Assembly (NCBI RefSeq): GCF_014697125.1
Contig: NZ_JACJRG010000035.1
Location: 1-64,000 of the forward strand
Direction: 5' to 3'
DNA: 64,000 bases
Source of the DNA: Anabaena minutissima FACHB-250
GTDB lineage: Bacteria; Cyanobacteriota; Cyanobacteriia; Cyanobacteriales; Nostocaceae
Shown here: one piece after another, positions 18,821 to 26,494 of the stretch
How the letters are laid out: the number at the start of each line of letters is the position of its first letter
How positions within the stretch are numbered: the first letter of the stretch is position 1
The notes under the pieces: model-generated
What the model saw: only the letters and a program-made list of their open reading frames with translations
Database searches by the model: none
What the model was told of the DNA's origin: nothing
Translations under genes and position numbers: made by a program

Positions 18821-19246
18821 ATGCCCCAACATCCCCTTGATATCAGTCACGAAGCAGTCACCGCCAAAATTGTTAACTTCACTGCTTTCAAAAATGCAGG
18901 TAGTAATAATGTTCTCATGCCTTTTCCTTCCAAACTAGCCCGGAATCAATTGAGGAAGGATCAGGTAAAACATAAAACTAAGTCTTACTTGCCTGATACC
19001 GAAAAGACTTTAAAGGCAGAAGTTGTTGCTTTGCAACAGGAATTGGCAATTGTACAACAGGAAAAAGCTGAATTAGAAAGTCTATTGAAGCAGCAGGAAG
19101 AGACTAGAAAACTTCAACTCCAAGAGATGCAAATCGAAATTGATTTACATAAAGTCGCACATCAGGTAGCAGAAATTACTCAAACTGATTATTTTCAACA
19201 ATTACAAATAGAAATTGCATCCCTTCGTAATACCAAGATATCTTAA
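18821..19246 (+). CDS. Coiled-coil protein with DYFxxLQ motif, partner of the ParA-like ATPase
   Basis: 141 residues, no known domain recognised. The start is preceded by GGAG at 8 bp. The N-terminal 60 residues are low-order and basic. Residues of about 62-112 form a coiled coil (LKAEVVALQQELAIVQQEKAELESLL). The C-terminus is AEITQTDYFQQLQIEIASLRN. This last motif recurs in the cytoplasmic tail of the CHASE2 protein at 44131 (AAITESDYFLELQQKAKDLRS). In both places a ParA-like gene of the same subfamily lies downstream, so I infer the motif is an ATPase-docking or co-localisation signal. It is 24 bp from the next gene, probably one operon. Confidence 0.65.
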   Translation: MPQHPLDISHEAVTAKIVNFTAFKNAGSNNVLMPFPSKLARNQLRKDQVKHKTKSYLPDTEKTLKAEVVALQQELAIVQQEKAELESLLKQQEETRKLQLQEMQIEIDLHKVAHQVAEITQTDYFQQLQIEIASLRNTKIS

Positions 19247-19270
19247 TTACGAATTACGAATGATCCCTCT

Positions 19271-20020
19271 ATGTCTAAAATTATTGCGATTCACTCATTC
19301 CGTGGCGGAACTGGTAAATCTAACTTAACAGCAAATTTAGCGGTAACAATAGCACTACAAAATAAGCGAGTGGCAATTGTAGATACTGACCTGCAATCTC
19401 CTGGGATTCATGCTCTATTTGGTATTGATGAAAACATTACAGGTAAGACATTAAATGATTATTTATGGCATCGTAGCTCCATTGCTGACACTGCTTGTGA
19501 TGTGACTTCTCATCTAGCGATCGCTCAAGGGAAGGTTTTCCTCATACCTTCAAGTATCAATGCTGATGAAATTGCCAAAATAATCAGCGAAGGATACAAC
19601 GTTAGTTTACTTAATAGTGGATTACAAAGATTAATTAAAGAGCTAGAGTTAGACTACTTATTTATTGATACTCACCCCGGACTTAGCCGAGAAACTTTAC
19701 TATCTATAGCTATTTCTGACCTTTTAATTGTGATTATGCGTCCAGATCGCCAAGACTTTCAAGGTACTGCGGTAACAGTTAATATTGCTCGTCAACTTCA
19801 AGTTAGCAAGATGATGATGATCGTGAATAAAATACCCAGTCGCATGGATTTTTCATCACTACAGCAAAAAGTAGAAAGAACTTATAACGTCCCAGTTGCA
19901 GGTATGTTTCCACTTTCAGAAGACATGGCACAACTCGGTAGTAGTGGAATATTTTGTTTGCAATATCCTGAACATCCATTAACTCAAATGCTGCAACAGG
20001 TGGCAAAAAAAGCCAGTTGA
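19271..20020 (+). CDS. ParA/MinD-like ATPase, copy 1
   Basis: 249 residues. The deviant Walker A is HSFRGGTGKSN (residues 7-17), with signature lysine position occupied by R. The switch I region is DTDLQSPGIHALFG and Walker B is LDYLFIDTHPGL. The conserved block IMRPDRQDFQGTAVTVNIAR follows. It lacks a MinD-type C-terminal amphipathic helix that I can identify. It is closely paralogous to the protein at 46229 over its full length. It sits between the coiled-coil protein and the HTH-AAA protein, so a spatial-switch or signalling role is more likely than plasmid partition; no ParB or parS is seen. Confidence 0.85.
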   Translation: MSKIIAIHSFRGGTGKSNLTANLAVTIALQNKRVAIVDTDLQSPGIHALFGIDENITGKTLNDYLWHRSSIADTACDVTSHLAIAQGKVFLIPSSINADEIAKIISEGYNVSLLNSGLQRLIKELELDYLFIDTHPGLSRETLLSIAISDLLIVIMRPDRQDFQGTAVTVNIARQLQVSKMMMIVNKIPSRMDFSSLQQKVERTYNVPVAGMFPLSEDMAQLGSSGIFCLQYPEHPLTQMLQQVAKKAS

Positions 20021-20086
20021 AAATTTAAACCTCAAATTTAAATAAATCAAAATATTTAGATAACTTAGTTAAATAAATTTAAAATA

Positions 20087-21478
20087 ATGACCGAAAGTAT
20101 TCAAGAACAAACAATAATATTTGAAACAGCTTTACAAGTTGCAGATAAAGCGGTTTTTGCTAAGGCTCAAAGACATCTAAAAAATATTGAAGTAGCTGTA
20201 CTGCGCGGAGCTTTACTAGGGCAAAAATATGACCAAATTGCCGCAGAATGTGACTATGCCCCAGAATATATTAAGCATGACGTGGGTCCAAAGTTATGGC
20301 AGATACTATCAGCTAGTTTAGGAGAAAAAGTCAGTAAAACTAATTTGATGGCTGTTTTAGCACAACGAGCCTCCAAAGAAATCAAAATTCAAGAATTTTC
20401 TCCCTCTCTCCCAGTAACCAGTCCCCAAACTCTAGAATTAGAATCACCAGTTGGAGTCATACCATTGGACTCTGCTTTGTATATGGAACGTCCTCCGGTA
20501 GAGTCTCGCTGTTATGAGGAAATTACCAGAGATGGGGCATTGATTCGTATTAAAGCACCCAGTCAAATGGGTAAGACTTCTTTAATGGTAAGAATTTTAG
20601 CCCATGCTCAACAACAAAATTCTTTAGTACGTACTGTAGCTTTGAGCTTACAGCGAGCTGAAAGTGCTATTTTTAATGACTTAGATAAATTTTTGCGTTG
20701 GTTTTGTGCTGCGATTACTCGTAAGCTTCAGTTACCCCATCGAGCCGAAGATTATTGGAGCGCAACTTTTGGCAGTAAAAGCAACTGCACCGCTTATTTT
20801 GAAGACTGTGTGCTGCCAGAGATTAATGGTGTTTTGGTCTTAGCTTTAGATCAAGTGGATGAGGTGTTTTTACATCCAGAAATTGCTGATGATTTCTTTA
20901 CTTTATTGCGTTCTTGGTATGAAGAAGCTGCTTATGGAGATAGCGGTAATCCTCTGTGGCAAAATTTGCGTTTGGTAATTGTTCATTCCACAGAAGTGTA
21001 TATCCCCCTTGATATTAATAAATCTCCCTTTAATGTAGGTTTAGCAATTGAATTACAAACATTTACAACTGTACAAGTATGCCATTTAGCGCAACGTTAT
21101 GGAATTCATTTATCTGAAAATGAGTTATCAGAATTGATGCAGCTTGTGGATGGACATCCGTATCTAGTGCAGCAAGCTTTGTATCATCTAGCGCAACAAG
21201 ACTTGACTTTCAAGCAGTTAATTCAAACAGCAGTTACAGATGCAGGAATTTATAGCAATCATTTGCATCGTCATTTACGCAGCCTACAAGAACATCCTCA
21301 ATTAGCAGCAGCGTATGAAGAGGTAATCAAGTCATCAACACCTGTAGAGTTAGAACAGAATTTAGCATTTAAGTTACACAGCATGGGCTTAGTCAAGCTG
21401 CAAGGAAATCAGGTGATATCGAGCTGTGAGCTATATCGACAGTATTTTGAAGAAACTTTACGAACTATTGTGCTTTGA
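20087..21478 (+). CDS. HTH-AAA-like (STAND-type) ATPase
   Basis: 463 residues. The N-terminal helix-turn-helix (about 30-85, VLRGALLGQKYDQIAAECDYAPEYIKHDVGPKLWQILSASLGE in parts) is the type found in front of cyanobacterial vWA-MoxR-associated and STAND proteins. The AAA-like domain has a P-loop APSQMGKTSLM (157-167) and Walker B LVLALDQVDEVF. It resembles the AAA_35 domain of the protein at 2029 but has no WD40 part. It lies 66 bp behind the ParA-like gene and probably ends that operon. Likely a signal-transducing NTPase; the trigger is unknown. Confidence 0.8.
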   Translation: MTESIQEQTIIFETALQVADKAVFAKAQRHLKNIEVAVLRGALLGQKYDQIAAECDYAPEYIKHDVGPKLWQILSASLGEKVSKTNLMAVLAQRASKEIKIQEFSPSLPVTSPQTLELESPVGVIPLDSALYMERPPVESRCYEEITRDGALIRIKAPSQMGKTSLMVRILAHAQQQNSLVRTVALSLQRAESAIFNDLDKFLRWFCAAITRKLQLPHRAEDYWSATFGSKSNCTAYFEDCVLPEINGVLVLALDQVDEVFLHPEIADDFFTLLRSWYEEAAYGDSGNPLWQNLRLVIVHSTEVYIPLDINKSPFNVGLAIELQTFTTVQVCHLAQRYGIHLSENELSELMQLVDGHPYLVQQALYHLAQQDLTFKQLIQTAVTDAGIYSNHLHRHLRSLQEHPQLAAAYEEVIKSSTPVELEQNLAFKLHSMGLVKLQGNQVISSCELYRQYFEETLRTIVL

Positions 21479-21486
21479 ATCTTAAT

Positions 21487-21703
21487 TTAAAACAATGAAA
21501 ATGTCGGTTCAAGTATTGCGTTCAAAATATCAACAATTTCAAATACAGCTTGATTGTTGAATAAGGCGGCATTATCTCGGTAGTAAGCGAGATTTGCGAG
21601 CTGAATTATCTTGGCAACAGCCTTGTCAATATGCCGGAAATTATCGACCACAATACCTACCTGATTATTTAAAATCCACTCAGCATTGTACCGTTCCTGA
21701 ACC
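21487..21703 (-). pseudogene. Remnant of a MurG/MGDG-synthase-like glycosyltransferase C-terminus
   Basis: On the minus strand a frame reads VQERYNAEWILNNQVGIV, then VDNFRHIDKAVAKIIQLANL, ending AVFEIVDILNAILE before a stop at 21487. This resembles the C-terminal end of GT28-type glycosyltransferases (PQERYN-EW and NRAVFEIPDIL motifs). Upstream the frame is broken. Assignment is from remembered motifs; only about 70 residues remain. Confidence 0.45.
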
Positions 21704-21891
21704 CTGACTTTTCACGGGATGTGGAAACATCATCTGTGACAATGACGCAAGCACCCACGCCCTAATTACGACAACTCGCTCACCGCAAATTCTTGACTAA
21801 TATGGCGGGAATCTCCTGGTGGTACTAGATCATCTCCCAAAAGTAATCGCTGCTATATAATACGGATGTATCCCTTATTCCCTAATTAATT

Positions 21892-22516
21892 ATGGTACAA
21901 ACAATCCAAGCACGGGATATCAGTCTTTATGAACTGGAGGAAAATTTTGGATTAGAGTTAGTTACCGATATTAATTTTTTCCCAGAATGGATAGAAAATT
22001 TACCGTTACTAACGAATATCGAGAACTCTCTTTAGAAAGAGTAAAAAGCAATTATTTAAATTTAACTAAACGCCACCCCATGTCTGAAGAAGTGGTGAAG
22101 ATGGTTGTGTTATCTCCACTACTTGATTTAGCTGGTTTTTATCAACCCAATTTCGAGATTAAAACAGAAACTTCCACTGAAATTTCTGCTGTAGATGAAA
22201 GCGTCGTTGTTAAAGGTAGTATGATGTTTTAGTCGTAAATAGAAGACTTTGGATACTTGTTATTGAATCTAAAAGCACTAAATTTGATGTGATATCTGCA
22301 CTACCTCAAGCACTTGCTTACATACTCGACACTCCCAATGCTGAACGACCAACTTTTGGTTTGCTTGTCAATGGTAGAGAGCTTGTTTTTGTCAAGCTAG
22401 TTCATGCACAAAAGCCAAAATATGCCCGTTCCGATGCTTTATCAATAGAAAAACCAAATGTAATTCAGCAAGTTTTAAGTGTACTAAAAAGATTTAGCGA
22501 ATTAATTCTGTTGTAG
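21892..22516 (+). pseudogene. Type I restriction endonuclease R-like protein (PD-(D/E)XK), frameshifted
   Basis: One ancestral gene of about 205 codons lies in three frames. MVQTIQARDISLYELEENFG starts at 21892. After a shift near 22015 it continues LSLERVKSNYLNLTKRHPMSEEVVKMVV. After a second shift near 22228 it continues RRLWILVIESKSTKFDVISALPQALAYIL to the stop at 22516. ESK within a strand is the E-x-K of a PD-(D/E)XK core. Intact relatives are common cyanobacterial proteins annotated as HsdR N-terminal-like. The breaks predict no function here. Confidence 0.75.
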
Positions 22517-22788
22517 TATTTGTGACTCAAAAAAGAACATACAAGCCTGTATAGGGTGCTTTAGCGAGAGAAAAGCTAGAAAAACCAAATATAATCCAAT
22601 TAATTCAAAAATTGATGAACATATCTCTATGGACATATATAAAAAAGGCTATTTTAGAATAATTCTGTCTTTGGACTCACGTAATTAACAAAAGAAAAGT
22701 GAAAACTGGAGAACAGTTTGAAAAGCTCTTGACTGATAGTAGTGAACAACTCGCAGTCAGGCAAAAGTAAAGAAATATAGTAAAGTCA
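22517..22788. other. Intergenic, no gene seen
   Basis: An AT-rich stretch with several short broken frames, including a second decayed copy of the ALxIEKPN..QQL phrase (near 22568-22605, KLEKPNIIQLIQKLMN) that echoes the C-terminal end of the preceding pseudogene. It probably comes from the same lineage. Confidence 0.35.
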
Positions 22789-23262
22789 ATGACAACTTCT
22801 TCTTCCATAGACCGCGATCAAGAAATTCAGAACCTACGTGAACTGATAGCAGACATTGACAGTGGGATGTTGACTACGGTTGATGAAGATGGAACTTTGC
22901 ATAGTTGCCCTATGTCAACTAATGGCAATATCGACGCTGATGGTGTGCTGTGGTTTTTTATTTACAGCAGTTCTCATAAGGCAACAGAAATTAAACACCA
23001 TCAGTATGTCAATGTCAGTTTTGTTTCACCTGATCGACAACGATATATTTCTATATCAGGTACAGGACAGCTGCTGCAAGACCGTAACAAGATAGAAGAA
23101 AAATGGAAGCCGCAACTGCAAACGTGGTTTCCTAAAGGTCTGGATGAACCGGATCTGACTTTACTCAAGGTTAATGTTAACAAGGCTGATTACTGGCAAA
23201 GTACATCAAGCTTTAAGCCAAAAACAATCACTTTTCGAGATGTCATGCCTAGAACTCTCTGA
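22789..23262 (+). CDS. Pyridoxamine 5'-phosphate oxidase family protein (general stress protein 26-like)
   Basis: 157 residues. The single split-barrel domain has GMLTTVDEDGTLHSCPM, GVLWFFIYSSSHKATEI, YVNVSFVSPDRQRYISISGTGQLL and LLKVNVNKADYW. These are the four blocks typical of the FMN-binding stress protein 26-like group. It likely binds a flavin and acts as an oxidoreductase; the substrate is unknown. It is free-standing and intact among pseudogenes. Confidence 0.85.
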   Translation: MTTSSSIDRDQEIQNLRELIADIDSGMLTTVDEDGTLHSCPMSTNGNIDADGVLWFFIYSSSHKATEIKHHQYVNVSFVSPDRQRYISISGTGQLLQDRNKIEEKWKPQLQTWFPKGLDEPDLTLLKVNVNKADYWQSTSSFKPKTITFRDVMPRTL

Positions 23263-23364
23263 TAACTCCGGGGGGTTTACCAAAAAACTAGCAAAATTGG
23301 TATAGGGTTTGAATAACAAAAATAAGCCTTTTGTTGTGGATGATTCAGTTAAACTTGAATTGGA

Positions 23365-23580
23365 TTAAGTTAAACGACTATTGAGTTCTGCTAAGCAACT
23401 CATCGGTAGAAAGTTTTGAGTCTTGCTGACCTCAATTCCTTTTGTGCCAATGAAGTCGAGCAATATCTGGAAATCTTTGAAGATTGGGCTTGGACTACTC
23501 TCGAAAACTTGTTGTTTGTGTAGCAATTGTAACTCATTTTGGTTGATAGTGTTTGCTTCTGGATTGTTGGGGTAGAACAT
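23365..23580 (-). pseudogene. N-terminal fragment of a pRiA4b ORF-3-like protein
   Basis: 71 residues. IFKDFQILLDFIGTKGIEVSKTQNFLPMSCLAELNSRLT resembles the opening of cyanobacterial plasmid pRiA4b ORF-3-like proteins. A stop at 23365 cuts it. Beyond the stop the frame still gives KGLFLLF, like the next conserved block, so this is decay and not a short gene. Family call is tentative. Confidence 0.4.
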
Positions 23581-23656
23581 GAGTATGATATGCTTAAATT
23601 GTATTAAATAATATCAGCATGTAAATTTAGACTAAAAGGCTATATTGCTTTATTCT

Positions 23657-23956
23657 TCATTCACAAAGATTAGCTCTTTCAATGATGAACCATTCATGGT
23701 ATAATATTGCTAAGAAAAATTCTTCACCTTTCAGGCGATGGTCGTAGACCGACCGTAGGTCATCGCACACTGCCATAAATCCCGAAAAAAATGGATCATC
23801 TTCATAGGTCGTATCGGGTAGGAACAGTGTTACAGAATTATTACCTGCACTCCATATACAACGTATTATACTGATATTGGGATGATGTGGTTTATCCACA
23901 GGCAATAATACTGCACACCCTTCAATTTCGATGAATTCTGGATCTTCATATTGCAA
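23657..23956 (-). pseudogene. Hypothetical protein, 5' end lost at the IS630 junction
   Basis: The frame reads QSVLQYEDPEFIEIEGCAVL and ends at 23657. It runs open to the junction with the truncated IS630 near 23966. There is no ATG start; the first candidate is TTG at 23956. I therefore read it as the 3' part of a gene cut by the rearrangement. No domain is recognised. The remaining 99 residues are acidic, with several aromatic residues. Confidence 0.45.
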
Positions 23957-23965
23957 AACAGACTG

Positions 23966-24418
23966 TTCCTTATGGATGGCAAGATATTGGAGAGTATTTA
24001 ACTATTCCTAGTCGCCGTAGTTTGCGCTTAAATGTTTTAGGAATCATGAATCGCAATAATCACCTTGAAACTTATGTTTCATCTCAAAGTATTAATTCGG
24101 ATGTAATTATTGCTTGCATTGATACTTTCTTTCCTAAGGTAGATAAACCGACTGTGATTGTTGTTGATCAATCCTCTATTCATACCAGTGGTATTATTCT
24201 TGATAAACTTGAAGAATGGTCAGAACGCGGTATTACCATCTTTCAATTACCCTCCTATTCACCTGAGTTAAATTTGATTGAAATTTTGTGGCGGTTTATT
24301 AAGTATCAATGGATTGAAATTGATGCTTACAAAAATTGGCAGACTTTTGTAGCATCTGTGGAAAAGATTCTCCGAGAATTTGGTAAAAACTATGTAATTA
24401 ATTTTGTTTAGCTACTTA
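23966..24418 (+). mobile_element. Truncated IS630-family element (3' part)
   Basis: From VPYGWQDIGEYLTIPSRR onward this is almost identical in protein to the IS630 transposase at 38686-39381, including the DDE parts VVDQSSIHTS and LPSYSPELNLIEILWRF. It ends with the same terminal sequence (AATTAATTTTGTTTAGCTAC then TTA at 24416-24418). The 5' half, including the N-terminal HTH and the left inverted repeat, is missing. It cannot transpose by itself. Confidence 0.9.
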
Positions 24419-24635
24419 TTGGGCAAAAGGTAGTAAATATGAACCCATAGCCAAACTCCAAAACTGGAGATGTCCTGTATGTGGTGATAGCCTCTTTAAC
24501 GGAGAATCAATAGAAACCCATCACATAATACCTGTGGCTGAAGGTGGAACTGACGACTCAGAAAACCTAAAGCACTTACACAAAGCGTGTCATAAACAGG
24601 TACATAACAAAACTAAGTTAACTGGCTTGAAGTAA
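24419..24635 (+). pseudogene. Group II intron-encoded protein, C-terminal HNH endonuclease remnant
   Basis: The frame entering from the IS630 end reads WAKGSKYEPIAKLQNW, RCPVCGDSL, then THHIIPVAEGGTDDSENLKHLHKACHKQVHN. This is the HNH nuclease domain found at the C-terminus of bacterial group II intron reverse transcriptases, with its CxxC pair. The RT and maturase domains are absent, cut off by the IS630. It is followed at once by the ribozyme 3' end. Confidence 0.85.
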
Positions 24636-24638
24636 GGC

Positions 24639-24714
24639 TTGAGCCGTGTGATTGGTAACAGTCACGCACGGTTCTTAGGGGAGGGGAGAAAGGCGACTCT
24701 CAAACCTCACCCAC
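24639..24714 (+). ncRNA. Group II intron 3' end (domains V and VI)
   Basis: GAGCCGTGTGATTGG (24641-24655) folds back on CAGTCACGCACGGTTC (24659-24674), the conserved 34-nt domain V hairpin with its bulge. The GGGGAG...CTCACCC stretch to about 24714 fits domain VI. The 5' domains are lost, so it cannot splice. The intron end abuts the stop codon of the response-regulator gene. Confidence 0.85.
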
Positions 24715-25392
24715 TCAAGTTCGCAGACGATAACCCATACCTCGGACAGTTTCAATTAGGTCACTACCTAATTTTTTGCGTAAATAACCCACATAAACAT
24801 CAACAATATTTGAACCTGGGTCATAGTCATAACCCCATACCCTATCCAATAATTGTTCACGACTCAAAACTTGCCCAGGATGGCGAAGAAAGGTTTCGGC
24901 AAGCGTAAATTCCCTTGCGGGTAACTCTACTATGTTTTGACCCACTTTAACTTTACGCGATCGCAAGTCTAAAACCACATCCCCAAACTTCAGTACCATC
25001 TCTTCGGTAGCTTGACTGCTACCACTATTACGCAACCTAGCTTTTATCCGTACTAATAATTCTTCAAACCGGAAAGGCTTAGTTACATAGTCATCTGCAC
25101 CAGCTTCAAACCCCGCAACTTTATCTTGAATGTCATCACGGGCAGTTAAAATAATGACTGGAAAATTTTCTCCTTGCCCACGTAGTTCTGCCAATACATC
25201 TAAGCCATCTTTCCCAGGAAGCCCCAAATCCAAAATCATTAAATCAAAACAGCTACTTAAAGCCATATTAGTGGCGGAATGGGCATCAACGGCTAAAGAC
25301 GTTGTAAAGCCATGAGAACGCAATCCTTTCTCAATAAAAGCCGCTATGCGGGGTTCATCTTCCACAATGAGAATTCGATTCATCCGATGCAA
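24715..25392 (-). CDS. OmpR/PhoB-family response regulator
   Basis: 225 residues. The receiver domain has acidic pocket EDE (11-13), phospho-acceptor D55 (MILDLGLPG) and VTKPF lysine. The C-terminal winged helix is of OmpR type (LPAREFTLAETFLRHPGQVLSREQLLDRVWGYDYDPGSNIVDVYVGYLRKKLG in parts). Start may be Met1 (25392) or Met4 (25383). Just upstream lies only the last 14 codons of a histidine kinase, so the cognate sensor has been deleted and the regulator is now an orphan. Confidence 0.93.
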   Translation of the reverse strand: MHRMNRILIVEDEPRIAAFIEKGLRSHGFTTSLAVDAHSATNMALSSCFDLMILDLGLPGKDGLDVLAELRGQGENFPVIILTARDDIQDKVAGFEAGADDYVTKPFRFEELLVRIKARLRNSGSSQATEEMVLKFGDVVLDLRSRKVKVGQNIVELPAREFTLAETFLRHPGQVLSREQLLDRVWGYDYDPGSNIVDVYVGYLRKKLGSDLIETVRGMGYRLRT

Positions 25393-25399
25393 CCTCTGG

Positions 25400-25444
25400 T
25401 CATGGTTCTAAAGGTAAGACAACCATAAAAGTAGAACCTGTTCC
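25400..25444 (-). pseudogene. Histidine kinase C-terminal remnant
   Basis: The minus strand reads GTGSTFMVVLPLEP then TGA, the G2-box ending typical of histidine kinases (G-GSTF-V-LPL). The stop is 7 bp before the response-regulator start, the normal HK-RR gene spacing. Upstream the frame is replaced by TCCCCAATTCCC/CTATCACC-type tandem repeats, the likely deletion scar. Confidence 0.7.
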
Positions 25445-25488
25445 CAATCCCCAATTCCCTGTCACCTATCCCCTATCACCTGTCACCT

Positions 25489-26415
25489 TCAAACCAGACT
25501 ATCCCCCCCTGATTGACTAATTACTAATCGTAAAACTGATAAACCTAAAATAATCAAAAATAGCACTAATCCGATTGTACAAGCATAGGTAATTTCTAAA
25601 TTACTAAATGCTTGTTCATAGAGATAATAAACAATTGTTTTGGAACTATTAAGAGGGCCACCTTGAGTCATAATAAAAACTTCTTCAAATACCTTAGTCG
25701 CAGAAATGGCTGAAATGACTGCGACTAATGCTAAGTAAGGCTTCATTAAAGGTACAGTAATATCCCAATGTTTGCGAATACCATCTGAACCATCAATAGC
25801 GGCGGCTTCATATACATCTGCTGGAATTGATTGCAACCCAGCTAAATAAATCACCATGTAATAACCTAGTCCTTTCCAAATGGTGACAGCCATAACACTA
25901 GCGAGAGTTATGGGTACGATGCCGAAAATTTTCGCCGAACTAGTCAGCCAGGGAATACCCTCTGGGAACAGACCTAACATTTTGAGGAATTGATTGAGTA
26001 ACCCATTTTCTGCATATAGCCACTTCCAAGCTATCCCCGCAACGACCATAGAAATAACTACTGGCGTATAATATGCTGCTCGAAACCAATTAATTCCTCG
26101 TAATTTTTGATTGACTAAAATTGCCAGTCCTAAAGGAAAAATAACTAGAATGGGAACTACACCAACAAGATAGAGAAACGTATTTTCTAAAGTTTTCCAA
26201 AAAACGGCATCTTGCCACAAACGGAGAAAGTTTTTAATTCCTATCCATTGGGGTGGTAGGCTGAGGTCTTCGTAGCTAGTAAAGCTGAGGTAAAAAGCTT
26301 GCAGTGCAGGCCAGAATACAGTTAAGCCTAGCAGAATCAAAGCCGGCAGTAAAAATAAATAAGGAGTTAGTTGCCGTTTGATGACTATCCAATCTTTAGA
26401 CGTTAATTGTTTCAT
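25489..26415 (-). CDS. Sugar ABC transporter permease (MalF/UgpA type)
   Basis: About 308 residues from MKQLTSKDW (ATG 26415); an upstream in-frame start at 26481 adds 22 polar residues. There are six hydrophobic segments, beginning with LFLLPALILLGLTVFWPAL. The cytoplasmic EAA loop YEAAAIDGSDGIRKHWDITVPLMKP is diagnostic of binding-protein-dependent permeases. Neither the partner permease, the solute-binding protein nor the ATPase is in the neighbourhood, so it depends on genes elsewhere. It starts just past the end of the c-di-GMP gene on the same strand. Confidence 0.9.
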   Translation of the reverse strand: MKQLTSKDWIVIKRQLTPYLFLLPALILLGLTVFWPALQAFYLSFTSYEDLSLPPQWIGIKNFLRLWQDAVFWKTLENTFLYLVGVVPILVIFPLGLAILVNQKLRGINWFRAAYYTPVVISMVVAGIAWKWLYAENGLLNQFLKMLGLFPEGIPWLTSSAKIFGIVPITLASVMAVTIWKGLGYYMVIYLAGLQSIPADVYEAAAIDGSDGIRKHWDITVPLMKPYLALVAVISAISATKVFEEVFIMTQGGPLNSSKTIVYYLYEQAFSNLEITYACTIGLVLFLIILGLSVLRLVISQSGGDSLV

Positions 26416-26494
26416 AAAATATTTGTATTCGCTGATTATATCAGCCTGGGAAGGCAAACTAGTTGGGCATCTCTTCATCAATAAATGGTATCAG

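Noticed and set aside
24639..24908. Plus-strand frame over the intron end and regulator
   Set aside because: It reads through ribozyme domain V and the antisense of the winged-helix domain; no protein family appears.
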